This document shows, in pieces, positions 1 through 7,972 of a stretch of 27,038 nucleotides of DNA. The stretch comes from CAINEC01 sp046303115 (GTDB lineage: Bacteria > Bacteroidota > Bacteroidia > AKYH767-A > OLB10), in the NCBI GenBank assembly GCA_046303115.1, contig JBKCGZ010000141.1:1-27038 (forward strand), given 5' to 3'. Both the position numbers and the translations under genes were made by a program. The notes under the pieces were generated by a model, which saw only the letters and a program-made list of their open reading frames with translations, was not told the DNA's origin and did not search any database. Within the stretch, counting starts at the first letter, position 1, and each line of letters begins with the position of its first letter.

Positions 1-177
1 AAAGTAAATGCGGTAACTGAAATTTATAACAAGTTAAACGTACGTCAGCTTGCAGAGGAAAAAATGCAAGAACTTTATCAGGATGCTTTGTTACATCTCG
101 ATGCTATTCCAATTGCTGATGCAAGTAAACAACCTCTTAAAGACCTTGCGGATTCATTGATGAATCGCAAAAACTAA
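1..177 (+). CDS. Polyprenyl (isoprenoid) diphosphate synthase, C-terminal fragment
   Basis: The frame is open from base 1 to a TAA at 175-177, giving the last 58 residues of a protein cut by the window edge. The helical C-terminal pattern AVTEIYNKL...EEKMQELYQDALLHL...PLKDLADSLMNRK resembles the end of trans-isoprenyl diphosphate synthases (octaprenyl/solanesyl type). These enzymes condense isopentenyl diphosphate units for the menaquinone side chain. The catalytic DDxxD motifs lie outside the window, so the assignment rests on the tail alone and the chain length cannot be judged. The stop codon directly abuts the stop of the convergent desaturase gene. Confidence 0.6.
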   Translation, partial: KVNAVTEIYNKLNVRQLAEEKMQELYQDALLHLDAIPIADASKQPLKDLADSLMNRKN

Positions 178-1245
178 TTAAGCTCTTCCTAACTCTCTTA
201 AATGACGTAAGTGAGCACCCACAGCACTAAAGAATGTTGGGTATTCAATATACTTCACGTTAAATTCTTTACAAGTGTCTCTCACAATCTTGCTAATTTC
301 AGGGTAGTGAATATGACTAATCTTAGGGAATAAATGATGCTCTACCTGGAAGTTTAATCCTCCCATAAACCAACTGATAACTTTGTTGTGTGTAGCAAAA
401 TTTGCAGTGGTATTGATTTGATGCAACGCCCACTCACTTTCAATTTTCTGAGTAGATGGATCAGGCGATGGAAACGTTGTGTCTTCAACAACGTGAGCTA
501 ATTGAAATACTACTGCAATTACTAAACCTGTTACAAATAATACAACTCCATAACCAATAAGTGCATCAACAAATCCATGCTTGTATGCAGGCAATACTAC
601 TAGCAAGAAAATGTAAATAATTTTTGTAATCCAGAAACCAAAATGTTCCGATAATTTCATTTTACGTATAGGAGTAGGTCCAATTTTACCAGTAAAGTAT
701 TTTTTAAAGTCATTACCGAAAATCCAGATGAAATAAGTTAATCCGTAAAGTACAATCCAGTAAATATGCTGAAAACGATGTATCCAGTATTTTTTCTGAT
801 GCTCGTTCACGCGCATTAACGGACCAATAGCGATATCGTCATCAACTCCTTCGATATTCGTGTATGAATGATGTACTATATTATGCTTGATTTTCCACAT
901 AAAACTTGAACATCCCATCATGTTTAATGAATATGACATGATATCATTCAATCGCTTATTTGATGAATAAGATCCGTGTGCACCATCATGCATAACGTTA
1001 AAACCGATACTGGCAAAGGTTAATCCTAATAAAGCACATAAGCCTAATTGAATTCCCCAATGTAAATCACCTAAAACTAAAAGTAAATAGGTAGTGATGG
1101 CAACAGTGGTAAGTATGATTGTCTTACTGAATAATTTGAAATTACCAGTAGCTGATATGTTGTGAGTTTTGAAATAAGCATCTGTTTTTTCGCGTAATGC
1201 ATCGAACAGAGGACTTTGCTTATTATTAAATGTTATTTTTCTCAT
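178..1245 (-). CDS. Membrane fatty acid desaturase (acyl-lipid, front-end type)
   Basis: A 355-residue integral membrane di-iron desaturase. The three histidine boxes are present: HDGAH (about residues 86-90), HNIVHH (121-126) and QVEHH (300-304). Gln in place of the first His of the third box is typical of front-end (delta-5/delta-6-like) desaturases and of the bacterial linoleoyl-CoA desaturase group. No fused cytochrome b5 domain is present, so an external electron donor is expected. Hydrophobic segments lie near residues 42-85, 160-180 and 205-250. It probably adjusts membrane lipid unsaturation; the regiospecificity cannot be read from sequence. A longer frame opens at a TTG at 1263, but I chose the ATG at 1243-1245 because the TTG codon overlaps a good TAnnTTTG promoter element. 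Confidence 0.88.
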   Translation of the reverse strand: MRKITFNNKQSPLFDALREKTDAYFKTHNISATGNFKLFSKTIILTTVAITTYLLLVLGDLHWGIQLGLCALLGLTFASIGFNVMHDGAHGSYSSNKRLNDIMSYSLNMMGCSSFMWKIKHNIVHHSYTNIEGVDDDIAIGPLMRVNEHQKKYWIHRFQHIYWIVLYGLTYFIWIFGNDFKKYFTGKIGPTPIRKMKLSEHFGFWITKIIYIFLLVVLPAYKHGFVDALIGYGVVLFVTGLVIAVVFQLAHVVEDTTFPSPDPSTQKIESEWALHQINTTANFATHNKVISWFMGGLNFQVEHHLFPKISHIHYPEISKIVRDTCKEFNVKYIEYPTFFSAVGAHLRHLRELGRA

Positions 1246-1250
1246 GGGTG

Positions 1251-1279
1251 CAAATTTAATCAATATATCTAATTTTCAA
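1251..1279 (-). promoter_or_regulatory. Primary-sigma promoter of the desaturase gene
   Basis: On the minus strand a -33 TTG (1277-1279) is followed after 18 bases by TAAATTTG (1251-1258), which matches the Bacteroidota -7 consensus TAnnTTTG. Only five bases separate the -7 element from the ATG, so the predicted transcript would start at or next to the start codon and be leaderless. Confidence 0.6.
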
Positions 1280-1378
1280 GAAGTTTTAAGGGGCAAATGC
1301 GCTTCTTAGCCAAGGGTGTTTAAAGCTGTAAGTCACGAACTTAAACAAAACAAATCAAATTCCTAATGAATATCATTG

Positions 1379-2842
1379 TTATTCAAATTCTATTTTGGCC
1401 AAATATAATTGTCGTTTAATTAATACCGGCACACATAGCTCAGTAGCATCCGTTTGCCTGTTATATTTGGGTATTATCGCATCAATATTTGATTTATTGA
1501 TTCGCTTATTGGCTAGTTGACCATCTTTCGAAATTAATACATGCATTAATTCGAAGTTTCTGCCAGAATCTTTATTGTAAACGATTCCAATTTCTTCATT
1601 GTTTATGTATGATGCAAATGATGAGAAAATTCCAAAGTCATCCATCGATACTTGTTCTTTTTTAATTACCCTGCACCAGTCTATACTGCCTTCCGGCGAA
1701 ACAGAAAATAAAACAATATTATCGAAATGGTATTCTGTTCTTCTGTTAAAGGTTTGTGTAAACTGATCATAAAAGGAATACTCACTTAGGTACTGCGCCT
1801 CTGCAACTAATAAAGCTCCTCCATCTTCGCGCAAGATTAAATCTTGAATAGTGTAATTGTCTAGGCTGATACCACTGCTGTTTCTTTCTCCAATAAGTTC
1901 TTTTAAACTGCTTCCCTGTATGGAATAATTTGTCTCTTTGAAATTATAATTTGAATCAACAGTAAGTAATTTAATTCCAGATCCTGAGTAAGATGTATTG
2001 TCAACACCAATACCTCCACAAACTACTGCATCTTTTACGGGATTGTATTTAATGATAATGTCAGAAATTGGCGAGTTATAATCAGTAATCATTTTTTCTA
2101 TTACTGAATTGAGGGAGGTGATATAGCAAAATAAATACTGTGACTTTTGTTTTTTATTGTCTTTGTTTTTTACTTGTCCTGTCATGAAGAAATTGCCACT
2201 GTTATCCAACAAATAGTTGTTTAGATATAATTGTCCTCTTCCGTATTTAAGACTAAAGTTTTTTGTTTTTATGTTGTCCGACGAATAGTAAGTAATCAAA
2301 TTAATATTCTGACTATCATCGTCGGTTTCATTTAGGTAAACACTAAAGCTCTTTTTATCAGGACTAACAACAACTCTTGATTTTTCTAGGTTGTTGTACT
2401 TGTTAATCGAAACAGTTCCTAATTTATTTTTCGATTGTAACGATTTCCCTAAACTATTATAGGTGTCTGCGTAAAAATCCATTACGCCATTCTCTTTATT
2501 AAAGGTGCTGTATAGGACAAATAGTTGTCCGTTGAATACATGAATGTTTTCAATATTGCCACCCGCAATACTCGGTGTAACCGGCTGCTGCCACTGCTTA
2601 GTTAGCGAATGATTGAAATAACACAACTGCAATTTCCTCGACTTTAATCCAACCCGTTCTTTATCGGTTCCAATCGGAATATTACTTTGTAATAGGATAT
2701 AACCTTCATCAAGTTGGCCAAGTACCGATGCGTAGTCAAATCCTCCTTGGTTAATATTTGTGGAGGATAATTGTACATTTTGACTGTTAACATTCAAACA
2801 GAAAAAAAACAGAAAGAATAGCAGTAAGTATTGTTTCTTCAT
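1379..2842 (-). CDS. Exported protein of unknown function (487 aa)
   Basis: I do not recognise the family. Residues 1-20 form a strong Sec signal peptide (MKKQYLLLFFLFFFCLNVNS, cleavage probably before QN). The rest is hydrophilic and beta-rich, with repeated short strand patterns such as LSVSPEGSIDW and LMHVLISKDGQL that look like propeller blades; that fold is an inference. There is no type IX C-terminal signal, lipobox or second membrane segment, so it is probably periplasmic or associated with the outer membrane. It is last in the minus-strand cluster after gldB and the hydrolase gene, four bases after the hydrolase stop. Co-transcription with gldB suggests, but does not show, a link to the cell envelope. 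Confidence 0.75.
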   Translation of the reverse strand: MKKQYLLLFFLFFFCLNVNSQNVQLSSTNINQGGFDYASVLGQLDEGYILLQSNIPIGTDKERVGLKSRKLQLCYFNHSLTKQWQQPVTPSIAGGNIENIHVFNGQLFVLYSTFNKENGVMDFYADTYNSLGKSLQSKNKLGTVSINKYNNLEKSRVVVSPDKKSFSVYLNETDDDSQNINLITYYSSDNIKTKNFSLKYGRGQLYLNNYLLDNSGNFFMTGQVKNKDNKKQKSQYLFCYITSLNSVIEKMITDYNSPISDIIIKYNPVKDAVVCGGIGVDNTSYSGSGIKLLTVDSNYNFKETNYSIQGSSLKELIGERNSSGISLDNYTIQDLILREDGGALLVAEAQYLSEYSFYDQFTQTFNRRTEYHFDNIVLFSVSPEGSIDWCRVIKKEQVSMDDFGIFSSFASYINNEEIGIVYNKDSGRNFELMHVLISKDGQLANKRINKSNIDAIIPKYNRQTDATELCVPVLIKRQLYLAKIEFE

Positions 2843-2846
2843 CTGA

Positions 2847-3491
2847 TTAAAAATTCTTTAAAAAAGGATTATGCTTTTTTTCATATCCGATGGTTGTTGA
2901 TGGTCCATGTCCAGGATAAACTGTGATATCATCTTCTAAAGTAAATAACTTTTTAGAGATAGAGTTTAACAAAGTGTCTAAATCACCACCTGGCAAATCT
3001 GTCCTACCAATGCTCGTTCTAAATAAAACATCACCACCACTAATATATTTCTCTTCTGCATTGTAAAAACAAACACTTCCAGGTGAATGTCCAGGAGTGA
3101 AGATTATTTCAAATGTTGTATTTCCAAAAACTATTTTGTTGCCTTCAACCAAGCATACATCTGGCTCTGGCGACTCATCCATCATTAATCCGAAGGAAGC
3201 TCCCATCGTTTTTGCATGTTGTAATACGATAACTTCTTCCGAATGAATTTTAGGAATGACATGGTAGCATTCATTGATGAAAGCATTACCTAAAACATGA
3301 TCAGTATGACAATGTGTATTCAAAAGATGTGTTACAGTAAGACCTTCAGATTGGATGTACTCGAAGAGTTCTCTTTTTTCCTCTGGGTAATAACAACCTG
3401 GGTCAATAATTACACAAGATTTTGTTTCATCGCTAATGATGTATGTGTTTTCTTGTGTAGGATTAAAAGTAAAAATCTGTATGTTGCTCAT
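2847..3491 (-). CDS. Metallo-beta-lactamase-fold hydrolase, glyoxalase II-like
   Basis: A 214-residue cytoplasmic enzyme of the hydroxyacylglutathione hydrolase-like (GloB/YcbL) group. The full dinuclear metal site is visible: H60, H62, D64 and H65 in THCHTDH, H135 in TPGHSPGS, D154 in SGGDVLF and H195 in YPGHGPST. YcbL-type proteins of this length lack the long C-terminal substrate domain of classical glyoxalase II, so the physiological thioester is uncertain. I chose the ATG at 3489-3491 (MSNIQIFTFNP), which matches the usual family N-terminus and leaves one base after the gldB stop. An upstream ATG at 3522-3524 would overlap gldB by 32 bases. Confidence 0.85.
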   Translation of the reverse strand: MSNIQIFTFNPTQENTYIISDETKSCVIIDPGCYYPEEKRELFEYIQSEGLTVTHLLNTHCHTDHVLGNAFINECYHVIPKIHSEEVIVLQHAKTMGASFGLMMDESPEPDVCLVEGNKIVFGNTTFEIIFTPGHSPGSVCFYNAEEKYISGGDVLFRTSIGRTDLPGGDLDTLLNSISKKLFTLEDDITVYPGHGPSTTIGYEKKHNPFLKNF

Positions 3492-3492
3492 T

Positions 3493-4593
3493 TTAGTTTT
3501 TGCGTGGTTTGTATCCTGATTCATTCAGAATTGTTTTTCCATCATTTATTTGGAAGAGTTTCTCAAGTGGCATTCCTTCGTGTTTTTTCATATATGCTCT
3601 TACAATCTGCCATCCGATAAATACTCCTAATTTAGCAGGAGCTTCTTTTGGGAATCCACTAGTAGTATTTCCATCATTAATAAACTTCAGGTATTGCTTC
3701 GGTTTATTGCTAAACAAAATATTATTATCAATAATTACTTTCCAGATATTTTGCTCATTGTCAAATACCCAGTCGATTTGCTTTGACGAATAACCAGTTT
3801 TAATACTATCATCTGCTTCAGGCACTAAACACTCTAAAGCGTAAAGCACTTTACCTTGATAAATAATTTGATTGATAAAATTCTGTTCTGTACTATCATT
3901 CATATAGTCACTATCTAGCCATCCTTTTATTGCATCAGTAACAATATATTCTTTGCGAAATTTTTTAATCAAATACATTGGCTGACTTGTACTCGGGTAG
4001 TATTTATAATCTGATCCAAGGTAGGAGTGTAATCCAATTCCTAAATTATTATCGATAGCAGTGATGTTGCTATAAAAAGGGGATAGGTAAGTTGTGATGG
4101 CTGGTATCTTATTCTTCGGAAATGCAATTTGATAACGACTAAATGCATTCGTTAAGCCTTCTTCAATTTCATTTATATTGTCGTATTTTTTATTGGCTTC
4201 ATCAAACACTTCACGGATATATTTATCATGCGTGTAGTCCTGTAGGTTTCTGATTAATTCAGGGCTGGTAGGTAAGATAACTTTATTGTCAATTTTAACA
4301 AGCATTGAACGATTAACAATGCCTGCTAATTTCAAACACCAGATATCAAAAAAATCTCCGTATTTAGTTCTTAAGCTAACTACCGCATTGCTATCAAATG
4401 TTTCAATTGAAAATAGATCTTTTTCAAAGCGATTGATCTTTAAAACAACTTTTGTATCAGAAATTTCTACTGGCTTAGGAGCGTTTTTTTTCGTTTTATT
4501 TTCAGTGCATCCCCACAATGAAATTATTATCCCAATAGCAGTTATAATTATTGCAAATTTTCCTAATTTTAACGCATCAAATCTTGAAATCAT
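3493..4593 (-). CDS. gldB: Gliding motility lipoprotein GldB
   Basis: A 366-residue protein matching GldB along its length. Characteristic stretches are INRFEKDLF near the start, YLGSDYKYYP and GIGLHSYLG in the middle, and INQIIYQGKVLY, GYSSKQIDWV and FIGWQIVRAYMKK toward the end. The N-terminus has a hydrophobic stretch ending LWGC, so it is a probable lipoprotein acylated at Cys29. In Flavobacterium GldB is needed for gliding and is associated with the GldK-N/type IX secretion machinery. The usual partner gldC is not adjacent; a hydrolase and an unknown exported protein follow. An ATG at 4621-4623 would add 10 residues. I prefer 4591-4593 because it gives a normal signal-peptide length; either choice overlaps the divergent gene. 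Confidence 0.88.
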   Translation of the reverse strand: MISRFDALKLGKFAIIITAIGIIISLWGCTENKTKKNAPKPVEISDTKVVLKINRFEKDLFSIETFDSNAVVSLRTKYGDFFDIWCLKLAGIVNRSMLVKIDNKVILPTSPELIRNLQDYTHDKYIREVFDEANKKYDNINEIEEGLTNAFSRYQIAFPKNKIPAITTYLSPFYSNITAIDNNLGIGLHSYLGSDYKYYPSTSQPMYLIKKFRKEYIVTDAIKGWLDSDYMNDSTEQNFINQIIYQGKVLYALECLVPEADDSIKTGYSSKQIDWVFDNEQNIWKVIIDNNILFSNKPKQYLKFINDGNTTSGFPKEAPAKLGVFIGWQIVRAYMKKHEGMPLEKLFQINDGKTILNESGYKPRKN

Positions 4594-5230
4594 GAAGAAT
4601 AAGTTTTTATTAGTTTTAACCATAGCAATATTGTCTGCGAATATAACGAACGCGCAGGAACAAAAATTTCATTTTGGGTTAAAAGTTGCGCCTACCGTCG
4701 CTTGGCTGAAGCCAGATTCTAAAGGTCTTTCTAAGGATGGTTCAAAATTAGGTTTTACATATGGTTTAGTTGGGGAAAGCAGTTTTTCCACGAATTATTC
4801 GCTTACTTATGGATTGCAAGTTACTTATCGTGGGGGAATTTTGAATAATGACACTTTAAAAGTAAATGCAAGATCGAGTTATGTTTTAAAGTATGTAGAA
4901 TTACCAATTGGAATTAAAATGAAAACGAATGAGTTTAATCGATATCGTTATTTCGGACAGTTTGGTTTGGTCCCTGGATTTAATCTTTCGGCGAAAGCAT
5001 CCAACGATGCAGAATCAAATATTGATGTGAAAGATTATACTACCGATATTAATATGTCGATGTTGATTGCAGTTGGAACTGAGTATACAATCTCAGGATC
5101 TACAACATTTTTAGCTTCTTTAGAATTTAATAATGGCTTTGTGGATGTTTTATCTAAAAAGAATGATAATGATCCTGAATTTAAAGCCATCTCTAATTAT
5201 GTGGCCTTGAATCTTGGAATCATGTTTTAA
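4592..5230 (+). CDS. Outer-membrane beta-barrel protein (OMP_b-brl_2/PorT-like)
   Basis: A 212-residue exported protein. The start at 4592 is fixed by an ideal signal peptide, MKNKFLLVLTIAILSANITNA, with cleavage before QEQKF; the same frame is open upstream through gldB but is only antisense there. The mature part has alternating amphipathic strands (FHFGLKVAPTVAWL, LTYGLQVTYRGG, YVLKYVELPIGIKMKT, NYVALNLGIMF) ending in a terminal Phe, as in outer-membrane barrels. YVELPIGIK is typical of the Bacteroidota small-barrel family (PF13568-like). Its cargo or partner is unknown. It precedes nadE by 19 bases and is divergent from gldB. Confidence 0.75.
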   Translation: MKNKFLLVLTIAILSANITNAQEQKFHFGLKVAPTVAWLKPDSKGLSKDGSKLGFTYGLVGESSFSTNYSLTYGLQVTYRGGILNNDTLKVNARSSYVLKYVELPIGIKMKTNEFNRYRYFGQFGLVPGFNLSAKASNDAESNIDVKDYTTDINMSMLIAVGTEYTISGSTTFLASLEFNNGFVDVLSKKNDNDPEFKAISNYVALNLGIMF

Positions 5231-5249
5231 TTAGGTCTATTTTTATTCA

Positions 5250-6896
5250 ATGCTGCGAATTGCACTAGCTCAGTTGAATTATCATGTTGGTAATTTGACC
5301 TCTAACAAGAAAATTATTCTTGATAAAATTCAACAATCGATTAATCAAAATGTCGATTTGTTAGTTTTTTCAGAGTTGGCAATTTGCGGTTATCCGCCTT
5401 TAGATTTATTAAATTATCATCACTTTATTGAATCTTGTAATCAGGCATTAGAAGAGATTGCAGTAGTGTGTAAAAATATTTCTATCATTATTGGCGCTCC
5501 AACAATGAATCCTGATATCAATGGTAAGAACTTGTTTAATTCTGCCGTGCTTATTCAGAATGGAGAAATTGTAGCAATCAGAAATAAATCCTTGCTACCT
5601 ACCTACGATATTTTTGATGAGTATCGTTGGTTTGAGCAAAACAAATCGTATTCATGTGTTGAAGTAAATGGTGTTAAAATAGCACTAACTATTTGCGAAG
5701 ACCTTTGGAATATGGATGCCGATCCTTTGTACACCAATTGGCCAATGAATGAACTCGTAAAAGAGTCGCCAGCGTTAATGGTTAATATCGCCGCATCTCC
5801 TTTCGATTTTAATCACGAAGATGAGCGTAAAAATATTTTAAGAAAGAATGTAAGCAATTATCATCTTCCACTCGTATATGTAAATCAAGTTGGTGCTAAT
5901 ACCGATTTTGTTTTTGATGGAGGTTCTTTAGCAATGAATTCCGACGGATCTATTGTAAAGGAGTTAGATTATTTTAAAGAAGATTATTTAGTTGTCGAAT
6001 TCGATGAAATAAAGAAGGAGTTTAATAAACTCGAAACAGTTGTTTATCCTACACCTTCGAAAATCTCTAAGATTAACAATGCACTTGTATTAGGAATAAA
6101 AGATTATTTCGGTAAGTCAGGTTTTGAAAAAGCAATTGTTGGTTTGTCGGGTGGTATTGATTCAGCTGTTGTATTGGCATTGGCAATTGAAGCTTTAGGT
6201 TCAGAAAATGTGCATGCCGTGTTAATGCCATCTGAATTTTCTTCTCAGCATTCTATTGACGATGCACTGCAATTAGTTGAAAAATTAAAATGTACTCACG
6301 AAATTATTTCAATTGCGGATATATTTAACAGATATGAAGTAGCATTATCTGAGTCTTTCAAAGGAACATCGTTTAATGTGGCTGAAGAAAATATTCAATC
6401 GCGTATTCGTGGTACGTTGTTGATGGCTTTAAGTAATAAATTCGGATACATTCTACTCAATACTTCTAATAAAAGCGAATTGGCGGTTGGGTATGGGACG
6501 CTTTACGGCGATATGTGTGGTGGATTATCTGTAATTGGCGACTTGTATAAAACAGAAGTGTATCAGCTAGCTAATTATATCAATTCAAAAGAAGAGATAA
6601 TTCCTCTCAATACAATTCAAAAAGCTCCATCAGCAGAATTGCGTCCAAACCAAAAAGATTTAGACTCACTGCCTGAGTATGATTTATTAGATGCTATTTT
6701 GTTTGAGTACATCGAGAAAACTAAAAGCGTTAATACTATCATTCAAAAGTTGAATAACGCTGATGTAGTAACGAAAGTGATAAGAATGGTTAATGCTAAC
6801 GAGTGGAAGCGACATCAATTTGCTCCAATCATAAGAGTTTCTAATAAGTCATTTGGTCGAGGACGACGAATGCCAATAGTGGCTAAATACGAATAG
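5250..6896 (+). CDS. nadE: Glutamine-dependent NAD+ synthetase
   Basis: A 548-residue two-domain enzyme that makes NAD+ from deamido-NAD+, ATP and glutamine. The N-terminal nitrilase-type glutaminase domain (residues 1-260) has the Glu-Lys-Cys triad: E42 in FSELAICGYPP, K113 in RNKSLLPTYD and C149 in ALTICEDLWN. The C-terminal synthetase domain has the ATP-pyrophosphatase loop SGGIDSAVV at 300-308 and the family blocks TSNKSELAVGYGTLYGD and GDLYKTEVYQLA. Length and domain order fit the bacterial ammonia-channelling form. It follows the barrel gene by 19 bases and converges on korB with five bases between stops. nadE next to gldB also occurs in Flavobacterium as I recall it. Confidence 0.96.
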   Translation: MLRIALAQLNYHVGNLTSNKKIILDKIQQSINQNVDLLVFSELAICGYPPLDLLNYHHFIESCNQALEEIAVVCKNISIIIGAPTMNPDINGKNLFNSAVLIQNGEIVAIRNKSLLPTYDIFDEYRWFEQNKSYSCVEVNGVKIALTICEDLWNMDADPLYTNWPMNELVKESPALMVNIAASPFDFNHEDERKNILRKNVSNYHLPLVYVNQVGANTDFVFDGGSLAMNSDGSIVKELDYFKEDYLVVEFDEIKKEFNKLETVVYPTPSKISKINNALVLGIKDYFGKSGFEKAIVGLSGGIDSAVVLALAIEALGSENVHAVLMPSEFSSQHSIDDALQLVEKLKCTHEIISIADIFNRYEVALSESFKGTSFNVAEENIQSRIRGTLLMALSNKFGYILLNTSNKSELAVGYGTLYGDMCGGLSVIGDLYKTEVYQLANYINSKEEIIPLNTIQKAPSAELRPNQKDLDSLPEYDLLDAILFEYIEKTKSVNTIIQKLNNADVVTKVIRMVNANEWKRHQFAPIIRVSNKSFGRGRRMPIVAKYE

Positions 6897-6901
6897 ATTT
6901 A

Positions 6902-7942
6902 TTATTTTATCTCCCAAGTTTCTCCGCCTCTTAAAAGTGCATCTAAATTCCCTGCTCCTTTTTTATTCTTAGCAATTACGATTTGTTCATTTAGACCTAC
7001 TTCGTAACATGCACGATTGTTCTCGTAAAATACACCAAATGGTCTTGGTAAATGCCCCGTGCCTTCCACTGGTCTCTCAAAAAATCTTGATAGTATACCT
7101 GCTTTGGTTAAATCACTTTCATCGTGCACCCACAAATCATTTGCACTATACTTTCCATCTGTAATTGAAACTATCGTAGGTTTAAATCCATCCAATAAAA
7201 TTCCTTTATCTGCGTTTTGTCCGAAGATTAACGGTTTGCCATTCTCTAAAAATATAGTCTCTTCTTTCTTACTTGATTTCTCTGTGAAAATTTCAAAGGT
7301 TCCATCATTAAACACATTACAGTTTTGATAGATCTCTAATAACGATGTTCCAATATGAGCATTCGATCTTCTTAGCATATCCTTCAAATGAACAGGGTCT
7401 CTATCCATCGATCTTGCAATAAAACTTCCTTCAGCTCCCAATGCTAATGCAATGGGATTAAAAGGATGATCAACAGATCCCATCGGAGTAGACTTAGTTA
7501 CCTTTCCTTCTTCAGAAGTAGGTGAATACTGCCCTTTTGTTAATCCGTAAATTTGATTGTTAAACAACAGTAGATTAACATTAAAATTTCTTCTTAATAA
7601 ATGGATAAAGTGATTTCCTCCAATTGAAAGTGAATCACCATCTCCAGATATAATCCACACGCTTAACTCCGGACGTGTAGCTTTTAATCCACTGGCAATA
7701 GCTGATGCTCTTCCGTGAATAGAATGCATTCCAAATGTCTCCATATAATAAGGGAAACGTGAGGAGCAACCAATTCCAGAAATAAAAACAATTTCTTCTC
7801 TCGGAATACCAAGTTCTGGAACTACTGTTTGAACTTGTTTTAATATTGAATAATCCCCGCAACCAGGACACCATCTTACTTCCTGATCAGTAACTAGATC
7901 TTTACTTGTCATTGTTGGGGCGGTAGTGTTTGTTGTTTCCAT
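6902..7942 (-). CDS. korB: 2-oxoacid:ferredoxin oxidoreductase, beta subunit
   Basis: A 346-residue subunit carrying thiamine diphosphate and a [4Fe-4S] cluster. CPGCGDYSIL holds C25 and C28; C59 (GIGCSSR) and C208 (YQNCNVF) complete a four-Cys set whose spacing resembles that of archaeal 2-oxoacid:ferredoxin oxidoreductases. The TPP/Mg motif is GDGDSLSIGGNH...LLLFNNQIYGLTKGQ (99-137). With KorA it interconverts 2-oxoglutarate (or another 2-oxoacid) and the acyl-CoA, reducing ferredoxin. The substrate is inferred from the usual Bacteroidota annotation. It lies 30 bases downstream of korA in an evident operon. Confidence 0.93.
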   Translation of the reverse strand: METTNTTAPTMTSKDLVTDQEVRWCPGCGDYSILKQVQTVVPELGIPREEIVFISGIGCSSRFPYYMETFGMHSIHGRASAIASGLKATRPELSVWIISGDGDSLSIGGNHFIHLLRRNFNVNLLLFNNQIYGLTKGQYSPTSEEGKVTKSTPMGSVDHPFNPIALALGAEGSFIARSMDRDPVHLKDMLRRSNAHIGTSLLEIYQNCNVFNDGTFEIFTEKSSKKEETIFLENGKPLIFGQNADKGILLDGFKPTIVSITDGKYSANDLWVHDESDLTKAGILSRFFERPVEGTGHLPRPFGVFYENNRACYEVGLNEQIVIAKNKKGAGNLDALLRGGETWEIK

Positions 7943-7972
7943 TAAGATGTATGTCTAACGGTATTGTATATA

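Noticed and set aside
3297..3793. Plus-strand open frames opposite the hydrolase and gldB
   Set aside because: They are antisense to well-supported genes, with no start signal or recognisable domain.
4286..4591. N-terminal extension of the barrel gene upstream of 4592
   Set aside because: It would precede a textbook signal peptide and lies antisense to gldB.
7635..7874. Minus-strand open frame inside korB in another frame
   Set aside because: It overlaps conserved korB cofactor-binding sequence and has unlikely composition (Trp- and Ser-rich).
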